From Cryptomeria japonica (lineage: Eukaryota > Streptophyta > Pinopsida > Cupressales > Cupressaceae), in the NCBI RefSeq assembly GCF_030272615.1, contig NC_081405.1, forward strand, positions 311,563,235 through 311,627,234: a stretch of DNA of 64,000 bases, read 5' to 3'. This document shows positions 24,561 to 34,929 of this stretch, piece after piece. Numbering within the stretch: the first letter of the stretch is position 1; the number at the start of each line of letters is the position of its first letter. Under the pieces are notes generated by a model, which was not told where the DNA came from, did not search any database, and saw only the letters and a program-made list of their open reading frames with translations. Made by a program: the position numbers and the translations under genes.

Positions 24561-25900
24561 CTAACTCGAATCCTCTAGCCTGATCGGAGATCGGAGAGTT
24601 CTCGGCTTGTGAAAACTACTTTTTCCTTGGCCTTTGCATCACTATGTCTGCACTCTGCCTTGGAGACAAGGGTACGATAGGGGCATGGTGCCCCTGTCCT
24701 TGCCCTATTTTGGGGCAGGACCTTTCTCGTGCAAGCATTGTGGGTTGTGTAGTGAGAAGGAAAGCTCCCTGATTTCGGCCCATGATGAAATTTAAATCCT
24801 TCAAACATGTATTTAAGTGGAATTTTTCCTCTCATTTGCATACGTGGGAGAGGTAGAAGTTGTATATGTTCAAGATCTCAAGCATTCAAGCATTATTTTC
24901 TAGCATCGAGCATTCTCAAGTCTCCCTTCAAGGCTAGGTGTTGCATTCAAGTCAATGATTCAACCATTGAAGAGGAGATTGATTTCAATATACAAATCCA
25001 CACAAACATTTCTATCAACATTACTACTACAACTTCCCTTGAGGTGATTTACAATTCAATCTTTCATTTACATCTACTTCCAAGTACTTTCTTTCATTAC
25101 TTGGTTAATTCTAAAACTGGGGTTTGACCTAAAGGCAAACCCCCAATCCCAACACATTTCCCTCTCTTTTTCATGTGTAGGTTCTAGGTGCACAACTGTA
25201 CTTTCCGATTCGGGCTTCATTTGCAGAGGTAGAAAAACCCTTTTCGTTTCATAGATTTTTCGGAGGACAATGTACATTCCCACCATGGTCCAGACAAATT
25301 TTCATCAAATTTGTAGGGTAACTTTGTCTTGACATTTTACTATAAAATCCAAGTCCACAACTTCATCCCATATTCAGATCTCAAGCTATAATCGATTTTG
25401 TGTCACTTTTGCACTACATTATTCAATCAATTCCCATTTCAAATCAAACAAAAGGGAATAAGAGGATTATCATAACATCCTTAATTCATTAAGAATTCAA
25501 TCTATCATCTTTGTGTGGAGATTGGTTCTAGTGAATTACCCCTTAATCAATAGTGAAAATCTCATCTTTCTTTGAGGGAAAGGGTTAGTTTTCCTCTTGA
25601 TCTATCACTCATCATTTTCCCACCATCAAAGGTAACTATTACAAGCCATTAAAAACACCATGAGGGATATTTTACTCTGCCAACTCATATGAACCTATTG
25701 AAATTGGCTATTTTGAGCTCTAAAATAAGTTGTAGACAAGATTAAGGTTATGTAGGCAACATTGAAGCATATGCAATTTGACTAGTAAGGGAACCATTTT
25801 CTTAGTTATTCTCTATATTTTGGGTAAAAAACACATGCTTTTTTGATCTATAAAGAGTTGATACAAGTTTAGTAGTATTGGAGGAGAGTTTTACTAAACC
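24561..25900 (+). other. possible LTR or leader of an unidentified element
   Basis: GC-richer start, a TATA-like TGTATTTAAGTGG near 24808, and long CT/CA-rich non-coding DNA resembling the R-U5 and leader regions of plant gypsy LTRs. There is no second copy and no primer site that I trust. It lies upstream of the gag-like remnant at 26041. Low-confidence interpretation. Confidence 0.3.
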
Positions 25901-26040
25901 CTAGATGTAGGGTATATAAACCCTAACTAGTGAAGATGAGTAAGAATCCTCTAAGATAGAAAGATGATGGTTTGATCAAACAATTGCAAGGAAAAAGAGC
26001 TTCTCTACTAGTGCATGGGCTTGGAGGTCCAAACATTTGA

Positions 26041-27170
26041 TTGTTGGATGGTGTACATGGAGTTAGAGATGCAAAATTCTTAGAGAAAAGATCAATTGTA
26101 TTCATAGCTCTTAATTCATACCAGACAAGGCTTGAGAAGCCTAGAAATTTTGATCCAAAAGGTTACATGAAGACCTTTAAGCTTGAATTCAAACGTGAAC
26201 CTCTATATGATGAAGATGTGATAATAAATTGTTTGAAAACTAATTAAGAGTAGAGGAAAAAGAAATGAAATAAACTAATAAGAGATAAATAAATTAGAAG
26301 GGAAAGGGAACCTAAGTTCCCTAGATTCTTCCATGATGAAAAGGATTCTCTTCTTAAGATTAATAAAATTAATACTTAGTGCAGAAGGTCTACTGAATAG
26401 AGAAATGGTTAATAAAGGTAAGAAACTTATTGTTTATGAGGAGCCTCTTGCCAAGAAAGCTACAATAGAAGAGAAACCCATGAAGAATAAAGGGATAAAA
26501 ATTGTTGATGTTGAGGAAGATTAGGATGCTCAAGAAGGATATAAATAGGAGGTTATGCCATTGGTGGACTATCCATCTTCACCTAGACATTGTCTCATAT
26601 AGGTAAGACATCAAGATTGATAGTACCAGTTATGCCACCGAGTATGACACTAGAAAATTTGAAGATTTAAGATGATCCTACTAGGGACATAAGACCCCTT
26701 TCTTTCAATCAATTCATTTGTGATGATGAATTTTTAAAAGAAAAAGAGTTTAACGGTTTTGTCATGAATAACAAGGAGAAACAAAGAATATTAGAAACGA
26801 GTGATGGAGGAAAGGAATAAAATTCTACCAACTAAATGCATAAGGATTGACGAGAAGGTGGTAAAGGAATTTCACTTCAAAGGTGATAGTGATGATGCTT
26901 AGTAATGGATTCTATGACCTTATAAAATAAAAAAATAAGTATGATCAAGATGTGGTGCAATTGGATTTATTGAGGTAGAAATGGCTTCATATGAATCAAA
27001 TTCTGACAGACATGATAAAGAGGTCAAATCATGACAGCACTAAGCCATCATTAAGAGAAGTGTTTGACAATGTCAAAGTTCTTGAGGAGGTTGTGACATC
27101 ATCAATGAGGCTAAATGTGCAATTCGAGAAAAAGTTGAAGATCATTGATCAAGATGGAGTTTAAGATGCT
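26041..27170 (+). pseudogene. unrecognised, gag-like remnant
   Basis: Short open stretches in one general direction: VRDAKFLEKRSIVFIALNSY with PRNFDPKGYMKTFKLEFKRE (26041-26247), a Lys/Glu-rich segment (26333-26524), then RLIVPVMPPSMTLENLK and FICDDEFLKEKEFNGFV further on. The charged, low-complexity style resembles Gag linkers, but no zinc knuckle, protease or other domain is visible. I do not assign a family. Confidence 0.3.
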
Positions 27171-28438
27171 AGAAAATGTTAAGGATGATTAGCGAAGTCC
27201 AAAGTCATTCGACAAGTGAAATTCGGAGGTCAGTTCACTATTATCTGATAATAAAACTTGCAACAAACTTTATGATAATTTCCACATAACCAAATTATGA
27301 TTTCAACAAAATAATCACATAGAATCCATATGTAAAGAATAGACAACATACCCATCAAATATGACACAAGATATACCCTGAGAAAACCCTCATGGGGGAA
27401 AAACCCAACCTCCAAAAGCATCCATTACTACCTTTGGATTATCATTGATGTCAATATGCACTAGACAAAGATTCAAAGAAGATCAGTGTTCCAAAGTGAA
27501 GATCGGCTTGATAAAGAATGTGTAGATTGATAGAGTTGAGTGAAGCTACCCAATGAGTATTGGAAAGATGCAAAAGAGTCAGTGTATATTGTTTTGTTGA
27601 AAGAGAGCATAGTTGTCATAGAGAACAAGTGTAGCTTGACAGAGAATGTGTAAATTGATAGAGCTAAGAGAAGCTACCCATTGAGTATTGGGTAGATGCA
27701 AAGAGATGGTGCAGTTTACATCTTGGTCAAGAAGTTTATAAGGAGTGAGATGTTGTGCTTAAGACAAAATAATCCTATAATGGAAGTTTATACTAGACAA
27801 TTCTAAGTGTGGTAGCAATCCTATATGATGATCTAGAAGGAAAAGATCAAGATGTCCACAAGAAGATAATTCAAAAAGGGAAGTTGAGAAAAGAACCATG
27901 AGAATAATACAAGTAGGTTGAACAATCAAGGAGTTTGTATTTAGTCAAAGGCCATAGTGTAGATAGAGAATAAAATTGGAGTTTTGTATTGGAACTTGTA
28001 ATTGGATAGAGAAGACAAAGGCCATAGGGTTGTCAAGGTATTGGGAAAACAAACTTGACTCAAAAAAAGTATTGTTATTGTAAAACATAATACACGGTGT
28101 TAGTCACATACTATTATAGGGTTTGCATAACATGTTGTGTTAGTCAGATTGCTAGACATGCCATCTCAACATTATGCTGATGAGTCCACCACAGATACCT
28201 CCTACACACAGCTCATTTGTGAGTGTATAGTCATGTTGATGGGTCTCACTATCCAATATGTATCTAAATGAGGTATGGGGGTTACATTGACAAGGACCCT
28301 TGTTGGTTGGTCTATGAAGCTATAAGGAGCTTGCATGTCAAAGGAGATTTCTTTAGTTTGACCAGAAAATAAAAGAAGTACATTCTGAATAGAGGGAAGT
28401 TAAAAGATTATTTTCCAAAATGTGGGTTGTGTACAAGG
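27171..28438. other. unassigned; possible minus-strand copia LTR remnant and internal duplication
   Basis: On the minus strand, 27430 to 27230 reads GGTTTTTCCCCCATGAGGG then TTTTCTCAGGGTATATC, the pattern of copia LTR R-U5 regions (compare GGTTTTTCTCCCAAAAGGGG in copia 3). No partner LTR. At 27500-27590 and 27630-27715 a segment with AGAATGTGTAGATTGATAGA and GAAGCTACCCA(A/T)TGAGTATTGG occurs twice. Confidence 0.35.
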
Positions 28439-30314
28439 TCAAGCCAGATCACAAAGGTTATTGGAAGAGGAAGAAAATTGGCATTTAATATGGGTTGCTG
28501 CCAAATTGAAGAGGAGACAATATAGATCATTTAGGGGCTTGAGTAGTTTTTTGAATTTTCTTTTTGGAGGGAAAATATTTGAAGTATGTAGATGACTACC
28601 AAGTGAAGTGAATGGATATGGATAGTTGGTGAAGGAGAGAGTGAGTTGTAGGAGTGTAGGGGAGTGTAGAAGATAAGTACAATGGGAGGATACAAAATAA
28701 AGGATTGAAATAGGGGCATAGAGAAGTAGTATTAGAACATCTACATTACATAGTGGTGAGCAATTGCATAACCTAGAAACTATACAACACATAAAGGTTT
28801 ATCAAATAGTTAGAAGCAAGAGTATAGAAGTTGTGTTCTAGTGAGCATGAGATGTTGTTGAGCAAAAAGGTTGTGAATGCATAGAGAAAAAGGTTATTTT
28901 GAAAAGAGTTGTAAGGGGGTTTAGTAGAGTGAACTCAAATTCTAGAGATAAAAATGGGTACTATATGCAAGGTGTAGCAGTGTGAAACAAGTGAAGAAGG
29001 ACAACACAATAAGTATATAAGGCACATAGAAAAAAAGTTAAGGCACATAGAAGAAAACACAAAATGCTAGCATAACATAGTAAAACAGAAGGCATAACAC
29101 CAAAAGAGACTACATGATGAATGATTAGTGGTGAAGAAGAGATAAGAGATGGCTAAGAACCAAAGAAGAGAGAAAAAGAATAGAGGGCAAATAAGGACTA
29201 TCATAAGTGCACTTGTTGAAGATCAAGTGAGTGGTGTTGCTGATAGTAAGCATAGCAGAGGAGAGATTGAGAAGTAAGATTGGTGTGAGAAACAGAGAAA
29301 AGAGGTGAAAAAGGGGGACACACAGAACGAGTCACAAAGCAAATAATTGAAGAAGGTAGTGCATAAGAGTGAACTTATCTTTTGTGCATAATATTAGTAG
29401 ATCCAAGGAGAGAAGAACGTGGAATAAAGAGGTGAAGAAGGTATCCAAAACAACATGATATAGTGCAGTAGGGTGCGTGAGAGGTAGTAGAGAAAAGAAC
29501 TGAAAAAAGATTCATAAAAGATATTTAAGGGGATGAGAATTAAATAAGTGTTGTAGAGGAATGACCTCAGAGCACTAGCAAAAAATAGTGTCAGAGTAGG
29601 CATAACACTTTGAGTAAGAAACAATTGGCACAAACAGAAGTGGAGAATAATAGTGAGTTACAAAATTTCATTTGTAACTAGGTGCCTTATTTGTAATTGA
29701 ATATTTACTCATTGTATGTCATTTGAGCAGGTGCTCAGATTAGAGGTAGGTGTTCTTTTTATTTTGTACTCATAAAGTTAGGGTTGGTTCTCCTTTGGAT
29801 CGATGCCTGTAATGCATGCCAAAATACTTTAAGGAAATGTAACCATCTAATATGAAAATAGAGATTATATATATATATATATAGACTGATGTAACACATG
29901 AGAACATAAACATCATCTGACATGATCTCTAAGTAACATAGTCATACACAAAATAAATTCCAACATAATCATAGAGATATGAGTAGACAAGTAGAATTAA
30001 TCAACACCTAAAGGATTACTTAACATTAAGAAAATCATATCACCAGGTAACTCAACCATATCATTTACATATAATAAACCTACAATTCATTTCCTTTAAG
30101 GCATAACTTTATTATCACACACAAGCAAGTGCAACCTCCAATTACCTCTAAACCAAAGGTCAATTTTAATGCGCCAATACCAAGTGTTCCTAGTCATTTA
30201 ATCCCAACCAATGAACTTCTATAATAAATCAAAATAATAATTATATACATATTCTTTTCTCATCTCAATGGAAGTATTCATACAAGACTACAACATAATT
30301 CTCATCTCAAGGAA
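28439..30314. other. unassigned, purine-rich then AT-rich
   Basis: 28440-29650 is strongly purine-rich on the plus strand; the long minus-strand frames here are low-complexity Leu/Ser/Tyr/Pro strings and are not credible genes. A (TA)n tract lies at 29865-29882. 29883-30314 is AT-rich without visible structure. Confidence 0.5.
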
Positions 30315-30705
30315 AATGATTCACAATATTGAAAGACTAAATAGATTCAACCACAAAACTCTAGGCTAACAACAACAAAAATCCACCATAACATATGAAG
30401 ATTACCTAAGACAATGCAAATCAAATGAAATTGCAAATATTATACCATCACATGTCCAATAGGGTTTGGATCTCCATTCTTTCTATCTCCATTGATCTTG
30501 CTTGATATATTTTCTCTTAGATTTTATGTGTGCAGAAGAGCTCAACAAAGAATGGAAATGTGGTTGCAAGTAGGCTTGATCTCATATGAAAGTTCGAATG
30601 CTAGAGTAGTCGAGTAGCATGATTAGAATGATTAGATTGATTAGGGTTGATAATGAAGGAAGCATCTCCTTATATAGAAGACACTATAAGAAATGGAGGG
30701 ATAAT
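30315..30705 (-). repeat. Tat copy 1, 3' LTR remnant
   Basis: Matches 52548-52923 and 57033-57427 (same order, including the minus-strand TATA element CTATATAAGGAGATGC near 30680). The other half of the LTR, with its TGTAGACACC end and adjacent polypurine tract, is missing; sequence jumps directly to the region equivalent to about 58030 in copy 2. The far-left LTR end is also unclear. Confidence 0.8.
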
Positions 30706-31004
30706 ATTGACTAGGGCTAGGGTAGGGTAGTCTATAAGATAGACTATGAGGGAAAACATCCTCATTATCATCCACACATCCAAGAGATTAGAGTGTAGAG
30801 AGAGAAGAGAGAAGTCAACAACGATGGCTTTGGTTCATAGATTTGATCGCATTCACTGATTTTAGAGCCCAACAGATGTAGGAGGGCCGATGAGTACCAC
30901 AAGACCTACTTGTACTTTGTCGCAATAAATATTGTCATAAATGCATGTTAGGTAGTGCAATAAATCCATTTTAGATATGTCAAGAAGGGGTAAAAAAATG
31001 CTAG

Positions 31005-31234
31005 GGCACATCTGTGCTGGTGCCAGGCACGTTTAGGTTGGCTAGGCGTGTCTATGAATGAAAAGGCGTCTATGTCAAATGCGAGTGCGTCTGTGTTGTG
31101 TAGGTGCGTTTATGCTATATGGGCACATCTATGCAGAGAAGAGGCATGTCTATGTATGTCAGGTGCATCTATGCAGAGAAGACGCATATGTGTAGTATGT
31201 AAGCATGTTTATGTCATAAAGGTGTGTTTATGTC
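31005..31234 (+). repeat. degenerate GCGTCTGTG array, copy 1
   Basis: About twelve irregularly spaced units of a GGCRCGTCTGTGT-like motif, 15-25 bases apart, many decayed to GCATCTATG forms. Equivalent to 58335-58583 in copy 2, where more CG pairs remain. Non-coding in this direction as far as I can tell. Confidence 0.75.
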
Positions 31235-31442
31235 TTCTAGGTCGAATTGACAATTTTGTGATGAACATACACTGTCGATTGGATAAGCTGCTGGGAGGAT
31301 ACACTCAAGCAGGTCCTCTAGGGAAGACTAGGATAGAAGATAGGGCTAGGATTGATAATTCTTTGATAGAACATACGTTGCCAATTTGGAAACTACTCAA
31401 GAGGATACACTCAAGAATAGGCTCTAGTATAGGACAGATTGA

Positions 31443-31681
31443 GGCACTTTGTGATGGACAAGGAATGCCAAAGCATAGTACTTTGTGATGAATAGGGAGT
31501 ACTAAAAAGAGAATCACTTTGTGATGAACAAGGAGTGCAAAAAAACATAGTACTTTGTGATGAACAGGGAGTACCACTAGGATAGGAAGCAACACTTTGT
31601 GATGAACAAGGAGTGTCACTAGGATAGAGTACCATAAGCACTAGGATGTAAAGCATCATTTTGTGATGAACAGGGAATGCC
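31443..31681 (+). repeat. hairpin-like minisatellite, copy 1 (6 units)
   Basis: Six units with a near-constant core TTGTGATGAACAGGG of 15 bases, each flanked by short arms that pair with each other. Examples: AGTACT at 31477-31482 with AGTACT at 31498-31503; ACACT at 31592-31596 with AGTGT at 31612-31616; CATT at 31657-31660 with AATG at 31676-31679. The core also occurs once at 31253. The array ends just before the PMD gene. Confidence 0.85.
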
Positions 31682-31728
31682 ACTATGATTGACACAGTTG
31701 ATTTGCTTGACTGTAGGAGTACCTACCT

Positions 31729-33612
31729 ATGTTGGAGTCATGAGAGAGATTACTGTCAACTCATAGTTTGCGAGCAGAGATGACAGTCAAGGAGAGAGCA
31801 GCGGTTCAAGCTATGGGCCTGCGACATATTTTGTATGTGCCTGAGTTTTGAGCGAACATAGGGTTGCTGACTGGGCTGGCTGAGAGATGGCACTCAGAAA
31901 CTTGCACACTTCATTTGTCGATGGGTAAGATGGCATTCACCTTGGAGGATGTATACAAGATACCAAGGATACCAATCAATGGGGAGTTAGGACCCTACGA
32001 TCGAGACAGAGACAGGGATGCACTAATATGAGTGTTCCAGGACTAGAGATTGGAGATGAGGGCTGGACACGTGGCTTGGGATACCATGACATAGACAGGA
32101 TTAGCATTACCAGCAGTACTAGCAGGAGTGATCAGTGGGTTCCTCTGTCTGGATAGGGTGACATGAGGTTTGGATGTGGGCTGGGGAAGTACACTAGAGA
32201 CATTGGTGACAAAGCACACTAGGTTTGCATGGGGACCGTGTCTACTAGCACACTTGTACTATGAGTTACATTAGTTTGTATACCATGGATCAATAGGATT
32301 GGGCTGCGGAGTGACATTGTTGCAGGTGTGGGCATATGAGCATCTGCTGGTTATATGATCAATTCATTTTCAAGGTAGGGGCCATGGGTGCAGTTTTGTA
32401 CATCTATATGATATGATTACATCTTAGCCGTGGATTGGGAGATTAGAGTACTAGCGCATGGTCATTGATGAGATTGACACTATAGTATGGAGGTCATATC
32501 GAGAGTGCGAGGAGTGGGAGGATGATGCAGTGGAGCTACCATATGTGTTTCGGAGCAGGTATGTGATTGCGTGGATGCCATATGTTCTTGAGAGACAGTT
32601 GGTGGATAGGATGGGCAAGCAGTTTGGCAGGATACAGTAGATGCCACGAGGTTCCGGGATGAATGCTTGGACAGTGAGAGATCAAGCACACTTTGGGCCA
32701 TTGTTGTCTTATGATTAGGCAGTGATACAGCTGGTAGAGATGATTCCCTTGCCTTGGGATATGTGGCCAAAGATAGAGGATGCATTGATGGAAGCAGAGT
32801 ATACTGCATATTGGGCAGAGCATCCGTTTCCATGGTTGATGAATCTAGGGGAGATGATAGATGGAGATGGCAGAGGTGATGGGGATGATGATGGAGATTG
32901 TAGAGGTAGAGGTCGACCGAGGAGGTGGGGCATAGTAGGAGAGAGGAGAGTGGCTCCAAGGAGAGAGGGTGGAGAGGAGAAGCAGGCTTGATAGGGTCAC
33001 ATAGTGAGGGGTAGATGTGGATTGCTTTTATAGGTGCCAGCAACACAAGTTCCCAGATAGGGATAGGGATAGGGACAGGGGCAGCCATAGGAGTAGCCAC
33101 AAGTACAGGGATAGGGTAAGAGAAGAGAGGAGGAGGATGAGTTGCTAGCTTTGAGGCAGATCTACCAGGGAAAGGTAGATGAGATCCAAGATCTCAAATG
33201 AGAGAGGGATTGGCTCAGGAGACAGCTGAGGGATACTAAGAAAGAGAGGGATTAGGCTATCCAACATTATACAGAGGCTGAGATAGAACTGAGGGAAGGG
33301 AGATAGGCAACAGAGGACACAGGAGCTGGACGCCTATGTTCTGCGAGCTGGGGAGGAGATAGGCTACTGGAGAGACCTATACTATGGAGCAATGCCACTA
33401 GATCAGTGGGCTAGGATCTTCCAGAGACCATTGTGGATAGTGATGACCACTGGAGGGAGGGGTAGGAGATAGGCATCAAGCAGTGGGGTCATGGGTCCTC
33501 CACCACCACTAGAGAGAGGGGACATGAGAGATGATCCTGGGGCGGGTCCTTCTAGGGCTCAAACTCCATCGAGGCCAGTCGGCTCCAAGGGAGGGAGTTC
33601 ATCATAGCCTTA
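31729..33612 (+). pseudogene. antisense ORF: plant mobile domain (PMD) protein with coiled-coil tail, copy 1
   Basis: From ATG 31729 (MLES) one frame runs without frameshift to 32991, broken only by nonsense codons. It shows the PMD (MAIN/MAIL1-like, formerly aminotransferase-like) pattern: GLRHILYVPEF, LAERWHSETCTLHL, MGKMAFTLEDVYKI, then VLAGVISGFLCLD, RFAWGPCLLAHLYYELH, LLQVWAYEHL and, at the end, DMWPKIEDALMEAEYTAYW. An Arg/Gly/Asp-rich linker follows, then a charged heptad-like region (DELLALRQIYQGKVDEIQ, about 33140-33300) and, after one frameshift, YWRDLYYGAMPLDQWARIF and a Pro/Ser tail. PMD proteins are known both as silencing factors and in transposons. Function in this element is unknown. 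It lies antisense to Gag. Confidence 0.82.
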
Positions 33613-33712
33613 GAGGGCTCCCTATATATCAGTTTTGTTCCATTTTGCATGATGACACCTTCGAGTGATTGTAGCCATATGATTTTGACATCATTGTATC
33701 ATGACACTTATG

Positions 33713-33715
<3 letters not shown>

Positions 33716-33783
<68 letters not shown>
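33716..33783. repeat. (TA)n microsatellite
   Basis: About 34 uninterrupted TA units, just downstream of the PMD gene. Copy 2 has a much shorter tract at the same place (59726-59742). Confidence 0.95.
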
Positions 33784-33787
<4 letters not shown>

Positions 33788-34929
33788 TTAATCCTTGCGA
33801 CAACTATATGCATGCATACCTATGTGATGAGATGTTTCATGATGTATGTTTCTATGTGATGAGATATTTCATGATGTATGTTTCTATGTGATGGTTATGA
33901 TATGGATGCAAATATGTACATAATGAAATGCAACATTTTTTAATTTTTATGTTTTTAATATGTTATGCATATGCAAATGTGAATGTATGAAATGCCGATG
34001 AATATGATAATGCAAATATCTATTTACATGATAAAAATGTAAAATGTGCTAACATGTATTGTGTGCAGGATGTGATGTAATTGTGATATCTATGTATGTA
34101 TGAGATGAGATATGTTAACATGTGATGATGCAGATGCAGATTACATGAAATGCAGATATTTTTGGCATGTCATTATACTCAGTCATGTGATAGCGCGCTA
34201 CACAGACTCAAGAAGGATGATGGAATTCAATCAAGAAAGGGGGATGACAGATAGAAGATATGGAAGTGAAAGAGCTTCTTGTGCATTATCATCCTTGAGC
34301 TTTATTAGGTCAAGTAGGTTATGACAATCAAGGCATATGTTTGACCTAGAAAGTCATTGTACCCGTTTGCATGTAGATGAAATAGTTGCAAATAAGGAAT
34401 GCCCCAGTTCATACTAGACTCACAGTGTCCTCATATCCTTGGACAAGTCATAGCATCACTAAGAGATAATCCATAGACAACAAAGAAAAAAAAAAGGTGA
34501 CGATACCCCATCCTCGCCTTTCTAGTCAAAGACATCCTGGAGATAAAATCTCTAGTCAGAGACATCCCCGAAAAGATAAAAGACATGTCACTAAAAAGAT
34601 AAAAAAAAAAAAAAAACCAAGAGTCAACACCAACATCCACTGTAGTCCTCAATTTTAGTGTCTCTTGTCACTTGTATAAGTCTATTTGATTGTGGTCACA
34701 ATGTTTACTTTCACAAAAAGGATAGATAGCACTGAACCATAATGTTGTCTGAGTCTGTTGAAACATTTTATTTTGTTGAAGCCCATTGTTGCTGTAGTGT
34801 CTCATCTAAAACTGACTAAATCCATGGAACTAATACTTTATTGCGGAGATGATGAAACTTTATTGCGGATATGGTGATACAAATGTTGCTTTATTGTGGA
34901 TTGTGCATGCATAGACTGAAGAAAACTAG
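33784..34929 (-). other. Tat copy 1, non-coding region between antisense ORF and IN-CTD (part 1)
   Basis: Matches 59743-60790 of copy 2 along its length. Contains poly-A interruptions and a duplicated CTAGTCA(A/G)AGACATCC motif (34523, 34551). No credible reading frame. It is continued after the inserted element at 45496. Confidence 0.75.

Noticed and set aside
24575-24841. Minus-strand frames in the GC-richer start of the possible LTR
   Set aside because: Two overlapping frames without motifs; more likely the result of local base composition.
28439-29633. Long minus-strand frames in the purine-rich stretch
   Set aside because: Composition-driven Leu/Ser/Tyr/Pro strings with no conserved motif.
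31048-31488. 146-codon open frame over the GCGTCTGTG array
   Set aside because: Cys/Met/Leu-rich low-complexity product of the repeat, and the frame is not kept in copy 2.
32480-33100. 206-codon minus-strand frame opposite the PMD gene
   Set aside because: A shadow of the PMD frame; Pro/His/Leu-rich, without domains, while the plus strand shows clear PMD motifs.
33649-33891. Open frame across the (TA)n tract
   Set aside because: It only encodes a Tyr-Ile run from the microsatellite.
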